A stretch of 26,998 bases of DNA from Bacteroidales bacterium (GCA_017483985.1 JAFUUB010000023.1:1-26998), one strand, 5' to 3'. Shown: positions 13,749 to 24,522, counted from the first letter of the stretch. Made by a program: numbers and translations. Notes: generated by a model from the letters alone, not told the origin.

Positions 13749-14625
13749 AGGTCCTTCCACTTCTTTCATCATCGGGGCAATCGCCCTGGCCTTTTTGATA
13801 ACGGGTTACCAGACAGCCCTTTTCGTCCATCGTGCCGCTACGTTGGACATCGCTGCCCATGCCGACCGTCCGGATACGGTGTATATCATCGAACGGGTCC
13901 CGGCCGGGGAGGCCGATACGGGCGGCCCCGCTGCCGCTTCGTCCGGTTCCACCCGCCGGACCGTCCGCCGGGATGCCCCGCACAGCCCGGCCGTCCGGCA
14001 GGTACGGGAACGCTATGCCGTCCGTCGCTATGAATCCTTCCCCTTCGATCCGAACACCGTTTCCGTCGAAGACTTGCAGCGGCTGGGATTCTCCCTGCGG
14101 CAGGCGGAGGCCATCGACCGCTACCGCTCCAGCGGCGGCCGTTTCCGCCGGAAGGAAGATTTCGCGCGGTCGTATGTCGTCGATGACAGTGTCTATCAGC
14201 GCCTGGCCCCCTTTATCGAGAGTCCCCGGCTGGACATCAACCAGGCCGATTCCGCCGCCTTTGACGCCCTGCCCGGCATCGGCCCATACTAGGCTTCAAA
14301 GATGGTCTCGTACCGGAAGGAGTTGCATGGCTATTCCTATAAGGAGCAGCTCCTGGATATCCCGGGCTTCGACCAAGCCCGGTACGACGGACTGCAGGAC
14401 CTGATTTCGGTCGGGCAGGCGGATCCCTACCGGATCTGGTCGCTTCCGGAGGATTCCCTGAAGCTGCATCCCTATATCGACAAATATGCGGCCCACGGTA
14501 TCATCCTGTTCCGGGACAACCACCCCCGGGACCGCTGGAGTGTCGAAGCCTTGGCCAGCGCCGGCGTGCTGACCGCCGAAAACGCCGGTCGCCTGGTCCG
14601 CTGCCGGCTCGCCCCGCCGGAATGA
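13726..14625 (+). pseudogene. Helix-hairpin-helix membrane protein interrupted by an in-frame TAG
   Basis: The reading frame 13726-14292 (188 residues) ends with LPGIGPY and TAG at 14290-14292. It continues without frameshift as ASKMVSYRKELHGY, with an ATG at 14302, to 14625. Together they form one protein of about 299 codons. It has an N-terminal transmembrane helix (about 14-35), an Arg/Ser/Ala-rich linker, and three HhH-type modules: about 106-165, about 168-228 and about 229-290. The TAG falls inside the second hairpin, between GIG and the Ala of the usual GIGxxxA pattern, where a Leu, Lys or Gln codon would be one base away. This type of HhH protein, related to ComEA, is widespread in Bacteroidetes and is presumed to bind DNA. 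Either a recent nonsense mutation, read-through or a sequence error explains the break. The start overlaps rsmI by 23 bases. Confidence 0.8.
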
Positions 14626-14654
14626 AAAACCGCCGGCCCGGGAAGGGTCGGCGG
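14624..14654 (-). terminator. recA terminator (overlaps the HhH gene stop)
   Basis: A 10-bp GC-rich stem with one G-U pair (14630-14639 with 14645-14654) is followed on the minus strand by GTTTTT (14629-14624). It begins 21 bases after the recA stop. Its T run coincides with the stop codon of the convergent HhH gene. The plus-strand side lacks a T run, so it is mainly a recA terminator. Confidence 0.8.
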
Positions 14655-14675
14655 CAGGTTTCAGGTGGACGGGCC

Positions 14676-15704
14676 TCAGTCGTTGATCTGGCTCATGGCC
14701 GCGCGGATCTTGGCCTCGATCTCGTCGCAGAGCTCGGCGTTGTCGGCGAGGATCTGCTTGGCCGCTTCACGGCCCTGGGCGAGTTTCTGGTCGTTGTAGC
14801 TGAACCAGGAGCCGCTCTTCTTGATGATGTCCAGTTCGACGGCCAGGTCGAGGATCTCTCCGCTGTGGGAGATGCCTTCGCCGTAGACGATGTCGAATTC
14901 GGCTTTCTTGAACGGCGGAGCCATCTTGTTCTTGACGACCTTGACGCGGGTGCGGTTGCCGAGGGCCTCGTCGCCGTCCTTGATCTGGGTCGTGCGGCGC
15001 ACGTCGATGCGGACGGAGGCATAGAACTTCAGGGCGTTGCCGCCGGTCGTGGTCTCCGGATTCCCGAACATGATGCCGATCTTCTCACGCAGCTGGTTGA
15101 TGAAGATGCAGCAGGTGTTGGTCTTGCTGATGTTGGCGGTCAGTTTGCGGAGGGCCTGACTCATCAGGCGGGCCTGGAGGCCGACCTTGTTGTCTCCCAT
15201 CTCGCCTTCGATCTCGGCCTTCGGCGTCAGGGCGGCGACGGAGTCGATGACGATGATGTCGATGGCACCGCTGCGGATCAGGTTGTCCGCAATCTCGAGG
15301 GCCTGTTCGCCGTTGTCCGGCTGGGAGATGAGGAGGGTGTCGAGGTCTACGCCGAGGGCTTTGGCGTAGGTCCTGTCAAAAGCATGCTCGGCATCGATCA
15401 TGGCGGCGATGCCGCCTTGTTTCTGAGCCTGGGCGATGGCGTGGATGGCGAGGGTTGTCTTACCGCTGGATTCGGGACCGTAGATTTCGATAATCCGGCC
15501 GCGCGGATATCCGCCGATTCCGAGCGCGTGGTCAAGGGCCACGGATCCGCTCGGGATGACCTGGACATCGTATTGCGGCTGATCCCCCAGCTTCATGATC
15601 GTCCCTTTCCCGAAATCTTTCTCGATCTTGTCGATCGTCGCCTGCAATGCCTTGAGTTTTCCGGCATTGGCGGCGGCACTGTCCTGTACTGCTTCTTTCG
15701 CCAT
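14676..15704 (-). CDS. recA: Recombinase RecA
   Basis: RecA is the ATP-dependent strand-exchange protein of homologous recombination. At 342 residues it has Walker [10 protein letters not shown] (76-84), the catalytic glutamate in DAEHAFD (Glu106), Walker [11 protein letters not shown], loop L1 around [22 protein letters not shown] and loop L2 with [17 protein letters not shown]. The C-terminal tail (AAMSQIND) is short and less acidic than in E. coli. The gene is transcribed away from rlmN. Its promoter is TTTC-N19-TAACTTTG at 15760-15790, with a small hairpin in the leader. No LexA-type palindrome is evident. recX is not adjacent but lies about 3.6 kb away on the other strand. Confidence 0.98.
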   Translation of the reverse strand: MAKEAVQDSAAANAGKLKALQATIDKIEKDFGKGTIMKLGDQPQYDVQVIPSGSVALDHALGIGGYPRGRIIEIYGPESSGKTTLAIHAIAQAQKQGGIAAMIDAEHAFDRTYAKALGVDLDTLLISQPDNGEQALEIADNLIRSGAIDIIVIDSVAALTPKAEIEGEMGDNKVGLQARLMSQALRKLTANISKTNTCCIFINQLREKIGIMFGNPETTTGGNALKFYASVRIDVRRTTQIKDGDEALGNRTRVKVVKNKMAPPFKKAEFDIVYGEGISHSGEILDLAVELDIIKKSGSWFSYNDQKLAQGREAAKQILADNAELCDEIEAKIRAAMSQIND

Positions 15705-15733
15705 GTTACAATTAACGTGTTAAGTTTACGGCA

Positions 15734-15750
15734 CCGTCCGTCGTGGACGG
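15734..15750 (-). promoter_or_regulatory. Hairpin in the recA leader
   Basis: CCGTCC (15734-15739) and GGACGG (15745-15750) form a six-pair stem with a five-base loop between the recA -7 box and the ATG. No T run follows it. It may affect mRNA stability, or may be incidental. Confidence 0.4.
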
Positions 15751-15759
15751 CGACCATCG

Positions 15760-15790
15760 CAAAGTTATCAAAAAAGCCAGCATTCTGAAA
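15760..15790 (-). promoter_or_regulatory. recA promoter
   Basis: On the minus strand TTTC (15790-15787), 19 bases and TAACTTTG (15767-15760) give a near-consensus Bacteroidetes promoter. Its -33 box is only 11 bases from the rlmN -7 box on the other strand. Confidence 0.65.
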
Positions 15791-15801
15791 TATTTTTTGC
15801 G

Positions 15802-15809
15802 TAATTTTG
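15802..15809 (+). promoter_or_regulatory. rlmN promoter -7 box
   Basis: TAATTTTG on the plus strand matches TAnnTTTG, 25 bases before the rlmN ATG at 15835. A TTTG at the -33 position is not clear. Confidence 0.5.
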
Positions 15810-15834
15810 CATACTAGGAAAAAAGCGTTTTTGC

Positions 15835-16902
15835 ATGAAGACCGTCCTGCTTGGAAAGACCCCGGAAGAACTGAAAACCATCGCCCTGGAAAACGGGCTT
15901 CCCGCCTTTGCCGGGAAGCAGGTTGCCCAGTGGCTGTACCAGAAGAAAGTCCTTGACATTGAATCGATGACCAACCTGTCCAAGGCCGGGCGGGAGCGTC
16001 TGGCGGAGCGGTATGAAGTCGGACGCCGGGGCTGGACGGACCTGCAGTGCTCGAAGGACGGGACGAAGAAATACCTGTTCCCCGTCGCCTGTTCCCACCT
16101 GCACGGGCTGAACCGGGCGGACTCGGACAGCCATCTGGAAGAAAGCTCCATCGAAGCGGTGATGATCCCGGACGAGGACCGGCGGACCCTGTGCGTCTCC
16201 TCGCAGGCCGGCTGCAAGATGGGCTGCAAGTTCTGCATGACCGGCCGGCAGGGCTTCCACGGCCATCTCTCGGCCGGCGACATCCTCAACCAGCTGCTCA
16301 GCGTCGCCGAATCCGATGACCTGACCAACGTGGTGTTCATGGGAATGGGCGAGCCGCTGGACAATTATGAGAATGTCAAGCGGGCCATCGACATCCTGAC
16401 GGCGGACTGGGGCTTCGGCTGGAGCCCGAAGCGCATCACCCTTTCCTCGATCGGCGTATTGCCGAACCTCCGCCGGTTCCTGGACGAGACCCGCTGCCAC
16501 CTGGCCATCAGCCTGCATGATCCCTTCGGGGACGAGCGGCTCGGCCTGATGCCCGTCCAGCAGGTTTATCCGCTGGAGGAGGTCCTGGCCCTGATCCGGC
16601 AATACGATTTCACGGGACAGCGCCGCGTCAGTTTCGAATATACGATGTTTTCCGGGCTGAATGATGACAAGCGCCATGCCGACGCCCTGGTCCGGCTGCT
16701 GCGGGGCCTGGAATGCCGGGTCAACCTGATCCGTTTCCACAAGATCCCCGATTTCCCTTATGAAACCTCCCATGACGGCTCGATGGAACTGTTCCGGGAC
16801 CGGCTGACCCGTGCCGGCATTACCGCCACGATCCGGGCCTCCCGCGGGGAGGATATCTACGCCGCCTGCGGCATGCTGGCCGGCGAACATGAGAACGGCT
16901 GA
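15835..16902 (+). CDS. rlmN: 23S rRNA (adenine-2503-C2) and tRNA methyltransferase
   Basis: This radical SAM enzyme makes 2-methyladenosine at A2503 of 23S rRNA and A37 of some tRNAs. In 355 residues the Fe-S cluster motif CxxxCxxC is at Cys127, Cys131 and Cys134 (AGCKMGCKFCMTG). The SAM-binding GMGEPLDN is at about 171-178, and the methyl-carrying C-terminal cysteine is Cys345 (EDIYAACGML). Residues about 85-106 (starting ACSHLHGLNRADSD) form an insertion of about 17 residues just before the conserved IEAVMIPDEDR segment, relative to remembered Bacteroides homologues. The gene heads a tight plus-strand series; the next start is two bases after its stop. Confidence 0.96.
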   Translation: MKTVLLGKTPEELKTIALENGLPAFAGKQVAQWLYQKKVLDIESMTNLSKAGRERLAERYEVGRRGWTDLQCSKDGTKKYLFPVACSHLHGLNRADSDSHLEESSIEAVMIPDEDRRTLCVSSQAGCKMGCKFCMTGRQGFHGHLSAGDILNQLLSVAESDDLTNVVFMGMGEPLDNYENVKRAIDILTADWGFGWSPKRITLSSIGVLPNLRRFLDETRCHLAISLHDPFGDERLGLMPVQQVYPLEEVLALIRQYDFTGQRRVSFEYTMFSGLNDDKRHADALVRLLRGLECRVNLIRFHKIPDFPYETSHDGSMELFRDRLTRAGITATIRASRGEDIYAACGMLAGEHENG

Positions 16903-16904
16903 CC

Positions 16905-19289
16905 ATGAAAAGATTCCTGCTCATACTGACTTTGTTAGGGGCGCTCCTTCCCCTGCGGGCCCAGCAATACAAGCTGGATCCCGAGGCGTCGGCGGCCATC
17001 CGGGCGCGGCTGGAAGCGGTGCACAAGGACCGTCCGACCGTCGCACTGGTCCTCAGCGGAGGCGGGGCGAAGGGGGCCGCCCACATCGGCGTGCTGCATT
17101 ATCTGGAATCCATCGGCATGCCGGTCGACCTGGTCGTCGGTACCAGCATCGGCGGCCTGATGGGCGGCCTGTACGCGCTGGGATACCCGGCGGCGCAGCT
17201 GGATTCGGTCATGCGGAACATGGACTGGAGCATGGCCCTGAGCGACAAGGTTCCCCGCGAGTATGTCTCCTATGCGGACAACAAATACAAGGAACGCTTC
17301 GTCCTGTCGTTCCCGTTTTTCTATTCTTCGGACGTCTTCCAGGAACAGCGGGAGGACCAGCAGCGCTTTTCCGGAGCACGGAAACGGTATGATGAGATCC
17401 ATCTCGGGGCGGAAGACGGGGAAACGGCCTCCGGACTGTTCCGGGACAACCTGGTCGGCAGCCTGCCGGCGGGGATCGTCTATGGGCAGAATGTCGGAAA
17501 TGTCATCAGTTCCCTGACGGTCGGATATCAGGATGCCCGCAATTTCGCGGAACTGCCGATTCCCTTTGCCTGCGTGGCCTCGGACCTGGTGTCCGGTACG
17601 GCCAAGGTCTGGGAGAAAGGACAGCTGAATACGGCCCTCCGGTCGACCATGTCCATCCCCGGCCTGTTCACGCCGGTCCGTTCCGACGGCATGATCCTGA
17701 CCGACGGGGCGATGCGGGACAACTACCCGACGGCGCTTGCCCGGGAACTGGGTGCGGATTTCATCATCGGTGTCGACATCTCGGCCGCCTCGTACAATTA
17801 CGGCGAAATCAACAACCTGCTGGATATCATCCAGTCCGGTATCGACATGCTCGGACGGGACTCCTATGAGGAAAACGTGACCAATACCGAGGTGACCATC
17901 CGTCCTGACATCGAAGGCTATGGACTGCTGAGTTTCAACCGGGAAGCCATCGACACGCTGATCGCCCGGGGCTACAAGGCAGCCGAGGGCCAGGCGGAGA
18001 ACCTGGCCGTCATCAAGCATTTCCTCGGCGAGGACCCCAAACCCTCCCGCAGCGGCCGTGCGGCCGTGGACCTGTCCCGGGAAAAGGTGCGGATCGGCGG
18101 GATCGAGATCACGGGGGTTGATGACCGGGAGAACCAGTACCTGATGGAAAAGGTCGGCCGCCTGCTGGGAGAGGAGGTCGGAAAGGCGGAGATTGAACAT
18201 GCGGTGGCAACCCTCTTCGGCACCAAGGCTTTTGACTACGTGACCTATGAACTGCAGGGAGATGCGGAACCCTATCACCTGCAGATCAACTGCAAGCGGG
18301 GACCGATCCACCACCTGGGCCTGGGTGCGCGCCTGGATACGGAAGAAATCGTGGCCGTGCTCCTCAACCTGGGGATCAACGCCCACAGCCTGCAGGGATC
18401 GGCCCTGGACCTCGAAGGCAAGGTCGGAACGAATCCCTTCGCCTCGCTCCACTACCGCTACCGCACGCGGCGCGGTCCGACCCTCAACCTGTCTGCCCGC
18501 TACAAGTATGTGGACCGCAACCAGTTCAGCGTGGGCGACAGCCGTTTCAAGATCGTGTACCACAACCTGCGGGCGGAAGCCTTCCTGTCCAACCTGCAGT
18601 GGCGGCAATTCGATCTCAACCTGGGCTTGCGGGATGATTATTTCCTGGTCAATTCGGTCATGTCCGACCGGGTCCTGTCCAGTTATGACCCGGGCGTGCA
18701 CAACCATTATGTCTCGGCCTTCCTCCGCGGAAGGGCGGACACGTTCGATAACGGATATTTCCCGACAAAGGGGTTTTCCGCGGGGTTGGATTACTCCTGG
18801 GTCGTCTCCGGTTTCGAGGAGGGCATCGAGGATTTCCATGCCGTGCAGTTCGATGTCAAGGGGGTTGTCCCCGTTGCGGATTTCCTGTCTTTCCTGCCTT
18901 CCCTGAACGGGCGCTTCCTGATCGGCGAGCAAATCCCGCTTCCGTATCTCAATACGATCGGCGGAAGCCTGGCCGGCCGCTATCTGGACCAGCAGTTGCC
19001 GTTCATCGGCATCAACAACGCCGCACAGGTCTCGAATTGTATCGGAATCGCACGGGCGGACCTGCGTTTCAAGCTGGCACGGAACAATTACCTGACGGCC
19101 ATCGCCAATTTCGGGGTGGAGGCCCATCAGCTGAAGGATCTCTTCTACAACGAGGGACTTGCCACCCTGTCCGGCTTCGGTCTGGAGTATGCCTATAATT
19201 CCATCCTCGGTCCGATCCGGCTGAATGTCCACTGGTCGGACCGGGTCCACCGGCTGGGCGCCTATCTGAGTGTGGGATTTGATTTTTAG
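16905..19289 (+). CDS. Patatin-like phospholipase with POTRA and outer-membrane barrel
   Basis: The 794-residue product starts with a signal peptide (MKRFLLILTLLGALLPLRAQ). The patatin domain spans about 45-370. It shows the oxyanion loop SGGGAKG (51-57), the nucleophile Ser81 in GTSIGG and the catalytic Asp267 in TDGAMRDNYP, forming the Ser-Asp dyad. A POTRA-like segment follows (about 390-470, KVRIGGIEITGVDDREN). A C-terminal region of about 320 residues has alternating beta strands and ends in phenylalanine (YLSVGFDF), as expected for a BamA/Omp85-type barrel. The plan is that of PlpD-like type V proteins, which are lipid acyl hydrolases. Here it is presumably outer-membrane-anchored with the enzyme in the periplasm or at the surface. 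The gene sits two bases after rlmN and four before recX. Confidence 0.92.
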   Translation: MKRFLLILTLLGALLPLRAQQYKLDPEASAAIRARLEAVHKDRPTVALVLSGGGAKGAAHIGVLHYLESIGMPVDLVVGTSIGGLMGGLYALGYPAAQLDSVMRNMDWSMALSDKVPREYVSYADNKYKERFVLSFPFFYSSDVFQEQREDQQRFSGARKRYDEIHLGAEDGETASGLFRDNLVGSLPAGIVYGQNVGNVISSLTVGYQDARNFAELPIPFACVASDLVSGTAKVWEKGQLNTALRSTMSIPGLFTPVRSDGMILTDGAMRDNYPTALARELGADFIIGVDISAASYNYGEINNLLDIIQSGIDMLGRDSYEENVTNTEVTIRPDIEGYGLLSFNREAIDTLIARGYKAAEGQAENLAVIKHFLGEDPKPSRSGRAAVDLSREKVRIGGIEITGVDDRENQYLMEKVGRLLGEEVGKAEIEHAVATLFGTKAFDYVTYELQGDAEPYHLQINCKRGPIHHLGLGARLDTEEIVAVLLNLGINAHSLQGSALDLEGKVGTNPFASLHYRYRTRRGPTLNLSARYKYVDRNQFSVGDSRFKIVYHNLRAEAFLSNLQWRQFDLNLGLRDDYFLVNSVMSDRVLSSYDPGVHNHYVSAFLRGRADTFDNGYFPTKGFSAGLDYSWVVSGFEEGIEDFHAVQFDVKGVVPVADFLSFLPSLNGRFLIGEQIPLPYLNTIGGSLAGRYLDQQLPFIGINNAAQVSNCIGIARADLRFKLARNNYLTAIANFGVEAHQLKDLFYNEGLATLSGFGLEYAYNSILGPIRLNVHWSDRVHRLGAYLSVGFDF

Positions 19290-19293
19290 TGCT

Positions 19294-19758
19294 ATGGATG
19301 AGAAACAGTTACAAGTACTGAACCGGCTCCAGGCGCAATGCGCCCGGCGGGAGTATTGCCGCGCGGATATCCGGGTGAAGGCCCTGAAGGCCCTGGAAGG
19401 GGATGTGGCCGGCGCAGAGGCCGTCGTGGCTTCGCTGGTGGCGGACCGGTTTGTCGACGACCTGCGCTATGCCGCCGCCTTCGCGCGGGAGAAAGCCTCC
19501 CTGACCGGCTGGGGGCCAGTCAAGATCGGTTATGCACTGGCAGCCAAGGGCATCGGCCGGGAAACCGTCCGCCAGGCACTGGAAGAAATCGACGGAGCGG
19601 CGGCGGACCGGAAAATGGAATCGGTCCTGCGGGCCAAATGGCGGACCCTGGCGGAGGACCCCGAGGGCAAGCTGAAACTGCTCAAGTTCGGCCTGGGACG
19701 CGGCTATGAATACAACGCCTTGCAAGATCTGGTCGGCCGGATCGCCAAGGGAGAATAA
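19294..19758 (+). CDS. recX: Regulatory protein RecX
   Basis: RecX proteins bind RecA filaments and limit their activity. The 154-residue product has the helical repeats of the family. Recognisable segments are YCRADIRVKAL, VASLVADRFVDDLRYAAAFAREKASLTGWGPVKIGYAL and the C-terminal KLLKFGLGRGYEY. The ATG at 19294 lies four bases after the patatin stop; an in-frame codon at 19270 would overlap that gene and is not preferred. The gene is separated from recA by rlmN and the patatin gene and lies on the opposite strand, so the two are not co-transcribed. Identification is good for a family that diverges quickly. Confidence 0.9.
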   Translation: MDEKQLQVLNRLQAQCARREYCRADIRVKALKALEGDVAGAEAVVASLVADRFVDDLRYAAAFAREKASLTGWGPVKIGYALAAKGIGRETVRQALEEIDGAAADRKMESVLRAKWRTLAEDPEGKLKLLKFGLGRGYEYNALQDLVGRIAKGE

Positions 19759-19773
19759 TAACCTGTCATAAAC

Positions 19774-21777
19774 ATGAGAAAACCTTTTGTCTGGCTGGCC
19801 GCACTTTGCCTGGCGGCCTGCAGCCCGAAACCTTCCCTGACCTCTCCGGATGGCCGGATCCAGCTGGATCTCACCTGCGAGTCCGGATCCCTTTCCTATC
19901 AGGTATCTGTTGACGGAACGCCCTTCATCCTTCCTTCCCCCCTGGGAATGGAAGCGGACGGCCTGGACCTCGCCAGCGGTTTTACGGTCCGGAAAATCCG
20001 TCATGGGCATGCCAATACGACGTGGACCCAGCCCTGGGGTGAGAACAAGACGGTCCAGGACTGCCACAAGGAGATGACGGTCGAGCTGGAAAATCCCTCC
20101 GGCGTGGGCCTGCTGCTTCGTTTCCGGGTTTTCGACGATGGCCTGGGCTTCCGGTATGAATATCGCCTGCCCGCTGACAGCGTGGTGGTTACCGATGAAC
20201 TGACGGCCTTCCGTTTCGCTTCGGACGGCGACAGCTGGTCGATAGTCGGAGACTTCGAATCCTATGAAAAGCCCTACCGGAAGCTGCGCCTGTCTGCGGT
20301 AGACAATGCCAATACGCCGTTTACTTTCCGTACGGACGACGGCCTGTATGCCAGTGTACACGAGGCTGCCCTGTACGATTTCCCGGAACTGACGCTGCGC
20401 CGGAGCGAAGGCACTTCCTACGTCGCGGCCCTGGCCTGCGACAGCCCGTCTGACCGCCGAACCAAGGCGGTCGTGGGGAACTCCTTCCAGACCTCCTGGC
20501 GGACCGTGCAGATTGCGCACGAAGCGGTCGGACTGGTCAATTCCTCCCTGATCCTGAACCTCAATGAACCTTGCGCCATCGAAGACGTTTCCTGGATCAA
20601 GCCGGCGAAGTACGTGGGCGTCTGGTGGGGGATGCATCTGGGTGTCGAGGCCTGGTATGATGACGGCCGGCACGGTGCTACGACGGAAAACGCAAAGCGA
20701 TACATTGATTTTGCAGCCGCCAACAACGTGGACGGCGTCCTCTTCGAAGGATGGAATGACGGTTGGGAGACCTGGGGGAACGGCGAATCGTTCAACTTCA
20801 CGAAGCCTGCCCCAGACTTCGATTTCGACGAGGTGCTGCGGTATGCCGATGAAAAAGGCGTCGCCTATATCCTGCACCATGAGACCGGCGGCAATGTCCT
20901 GGACTATGAAAGCCAGTTGGATACGGCCCTGGACTGGGCTTCTTCCTATGGCATCCATTACCTGAAGACCGGTTACGCGGGCTGGCTGATGGCCGGTCAC
21001 TACCACCACAGCCAATACGGTGTCCGGCATTTCCAGAAGGTGGCTGAGCAGGCGGCTGCGCGGCAGATCATGATCGATGCCCATGAGCCGATCAAGCCTA
21101 CGGGTATCCGCAGGACGTGGCCGAATTTCATGACCCGGGAAGGTGCCCGCGGCATGGAGTGGAACGCCTGGAGCACGGGCATCGACCCGGCCCATCATGA
21201 GATCCTTCCCTATACCCGGCTGCTGGCCGGCCCGATGGACTATACCCCGGGCGTATTCGATATCGAGTACCGCCGCATCGAGGGGGATCCGCGCCTGAAG
21301 GTGTGGAACGGCCTGTCCGCGACGGAGTGCCGGGTTCCGACGACCCTGGCCAAGCAGATCGCCAACTGGGTGGTCCTTTACAGCCCGCTGCAGATGGCCT
21401 GCGACCTGGTGGAAAACTATGAAGGGCATCCGGCCTTCCAGTTCTTCCGGGATTTCGATGCGGACTGCGACTGGTCGAAAGCCCTGCAGGGCGAGATCGG
21501 GGAATACATCGCCGTCGTCCGCCGGGCGGGGGACCGCTATTTCTACGGGGCGACGACGGACGCGACCGGCCGTACCCTGACCCAGAAACTGGACTTCCTG
21601 CAGCCCGGGATCCGCTATCATGCAACCATTTACGCAGATGCACCGGATACCGACTGGCAGACCAATCCCTATGCCTATGTCATCACCGAACGTGAGGTGA
21701 CGGATGACGATACCCTGGAAGTCGTGCTGGCTCCGGGCGGCGGCCAGGCAATCACCTTCATTCCGGTATCCCATTAG
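19774..21777 (+). CDS. GH97 glycoside hydrolase (SusB-like), lipoprotein
   Basis: The 667-residue product has a lipoprotein signal (LAALCLAACSPK, Cys16). It has the GH97 layout: N-terminal beta-super-sandwich (about 20-275), catalytic barrel (about 280-565) and C-terminal sheet. Typical motifs are TTWTQPWGENK, HHETGGNVLDYE, YLKTGYAG, DAHEPIKPTG and REGARGMEWN. The spacing of Glu370, Glu438 and Glu462 matches Glu439, Glu508 and Glu532 of Bacteroides SusB. This points to the inverting, calcium-dependent alpha-glucosidase branch rather than the retaining alpha-galactosidase branch. It would trim alpha-glucosides in the periplasm or at the surface. It starts 15 bases after recX. No SusC/SusD pair is in the window, so it is not in an obvious polysaccharide locus. 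Confidence 0.94.
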   Translation: MRKPFVWLAALCLAACSPKPSLTSPDGRIQLDLTCESGSLSYQVSVDGTPFILPSPLGMEADGLDLASGFTVRKIRHGHANTTWTQPWGENKTVQDCHKEMTVELENPSGVGLLLRFRVFDDGLGFRYEYRLPADSVVVTDELTAFRFASDGDSWSIVGDFESYEKPYRKLRLSAVDNANTPFTFRTDDGLYASVHEAALYDFPELTLRRSEGTSYVAALACDSPSDRRTKAVVGNSFQTSWRTVQIAHEAVGLVNSSLILNLNEPCAIEDVSWIKPAKYVGVWWGMHLGVEAWYDDGRHGATTENAKRYIDFAAANNVDGVLFEGWNDGWETWGNGESFNFTKPAPDFDFDEVLRYADEKGVAYILHHETGGNVLDYESQLDTALDWASSYGIHYLKTGYAGWLMAGHYHHSQYGVRHFQKVAEQAAARQIMIDAHEPIKPTGIRRTWPNFMTREGARGMEWNAWSTGIDPAHHEILPYTRLLAGPMDYTPGVFDIEYRRIEGDPRLKVWNGLSATECRVPTTLAKQIANWVVLYSPLQMACDLVENYEGHPAFQFFRDFDADCDWSKALQGEIGEYIAVVRRAGDRYFYGATTDATGRTLTQKLDFLQPGIRYHATIYADAPDTDWQTNPYAYVITEREVTDDDTLEVVLAPGGGQAITFIPVSH

Positions 21778-21860
21778 ATTGCCTCCTTTCCTAAGAAGTG
21801 CCCCCTCCTGTCAGGGAGCGTGTTTTGTAATCTATTGATAAATACGAAATTAGATAAATC

Positions 21861-23795
<1,935 letters not shown>

Positions 23796-23804
23796 GCGAA
23801 GAAG

Positions 23805-24509
23805 CTATTTCCGGGTGATCCAATCGGGGTAGACAAGATTCCCGATCTGCCGGGAAATCTCTCCGGCCCGCCGGCTGACGTAGTTGGAGGGCTTTCCGGC
23901 GGTGCGTTTGCGCGGATCCGGCAGGCAGGCTGCGATCTGGCAGGCTTCGCGCCGGGTCAGTTCTGCGGCGGAATGTCCGAAGTGGGCCTGGGCGGCGGCT
24001 TCCGCCCCGAAAATGCCGGTCCCCATCTCTGCTACGTTGAGGTAGACTTCCAGGATCCGTTTCTTGCCCCAGATCTTTTCGATGAGGAAGGTGAAGTAGG
24101 CCTCGATCCCTTTCCGGATCCAGGTCCTGGATGGCCAGCAGAACACGTTTTTCGCGGTCTGCTGGCTGATGGTGCTGGCGCCGCGGAAGCGGGTCCCTTT
24201 CCGGCGCTCCTCCAGCGCATTCTGGATTTCCTCGTGGTCGAATCCTTTGTGGTTCAGGAATTTCTGGTCTTCACTGGCGATGACGGCCTTGGCCAACTCC
24301 GGGGAGATGTCCTCCAGGGATTTCCAGGTGCTGCGGGTATGGTAATCCGGGTCTTTGGCGTGGACGATGGTCTGCTGGAGCATCAGGGGCGTGACCCAGA
24401 CCGGTACCCATTTGAAAATGACTACGAGGAAAACCGAAAGGAGGATGATGATGGAAATGATCATCGTGAGGAAGCGCGTAATGCGGCCGGTGAGGGTTCT
24501 GGCTGCCAT
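23805..24509 (-). CDS. mtgA: Monofunctional peptidoglycan transglycosylase
   Basis: This GT51 enzyme polymerises lipid II into glycan strands at the outer face of the inner membrane. The 234 residues begin with a cytoplasmic Arg-rich tail and one transmembrane helix (about 11-33). The GT51 motifs follow: the catalytic glutamate in IASEDQKF (Glu80), RGASTISQQTAKN (110-121), GKKRILEVYLN with Glu154, and GIFGAEAAAQ. No transpeptidase domain is present, which separates it from class A PBPs. It is the last gene of a three-gene minus operon, 13 bases after the permease stop. Its stop is nine bases from that of the convergent SUMF1 fusion gene. Confidence 0.95.
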   Translation of the reverse strand: MAARTLTGRITRFLTMIISIIILLSVFLVVIFKWVPVWVTPLMLQQTIVHAKDPDYHTRSTWKSLEDISPELAKAVIASEDQKFLNHKGFDHEEIQNALEERRKGTRFRGASTISQQTAKNVFCWPSRTWIRKGIEAYFTFLIEKIWGKKRILEVYLNVAEMGTGIFGAEAAAQAHFGHSAAELTRREACQIAACLPDPRKRTAGKPSNYVSRRAGEISRQIGNLVYPDWITRK

Positions 24510-24522
24510 GGGTCAGGGATCA

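Noticed and set aside
15705..15760. Leader hairpin of recA considered as a LexA-type operator
   Set aside because: It does not match known SOS boxes, and the stem is a simple CCGTCC/GGACGG pair.
14622..15788. Plus-strand frame of 388 codons opposite recA
   Set aside because: It is the shadow of recA, and its start lies in the recA terminator.
16935..19250. Very long antisense frame (771 codons) opposite the patatin gene
   Set aside because: It mirrors a gene with clear domain motifs. Long stop-free antisense frames are expected where third positions are GC-rich, and the sequence has no domain features.
19309..21774. Antisense frame of 821 codons opposite recX and GH97
   Set aside because: It crosses two unrelated plus-strand genes with firm identities. 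It is explained by codon bias.
21778..21860. Possible terminator between GH97 and the SUMF1 fusion gene
   Set aside because: Only a four- to five-base stem with a bulge and a TTTT is seen; too weak to call.
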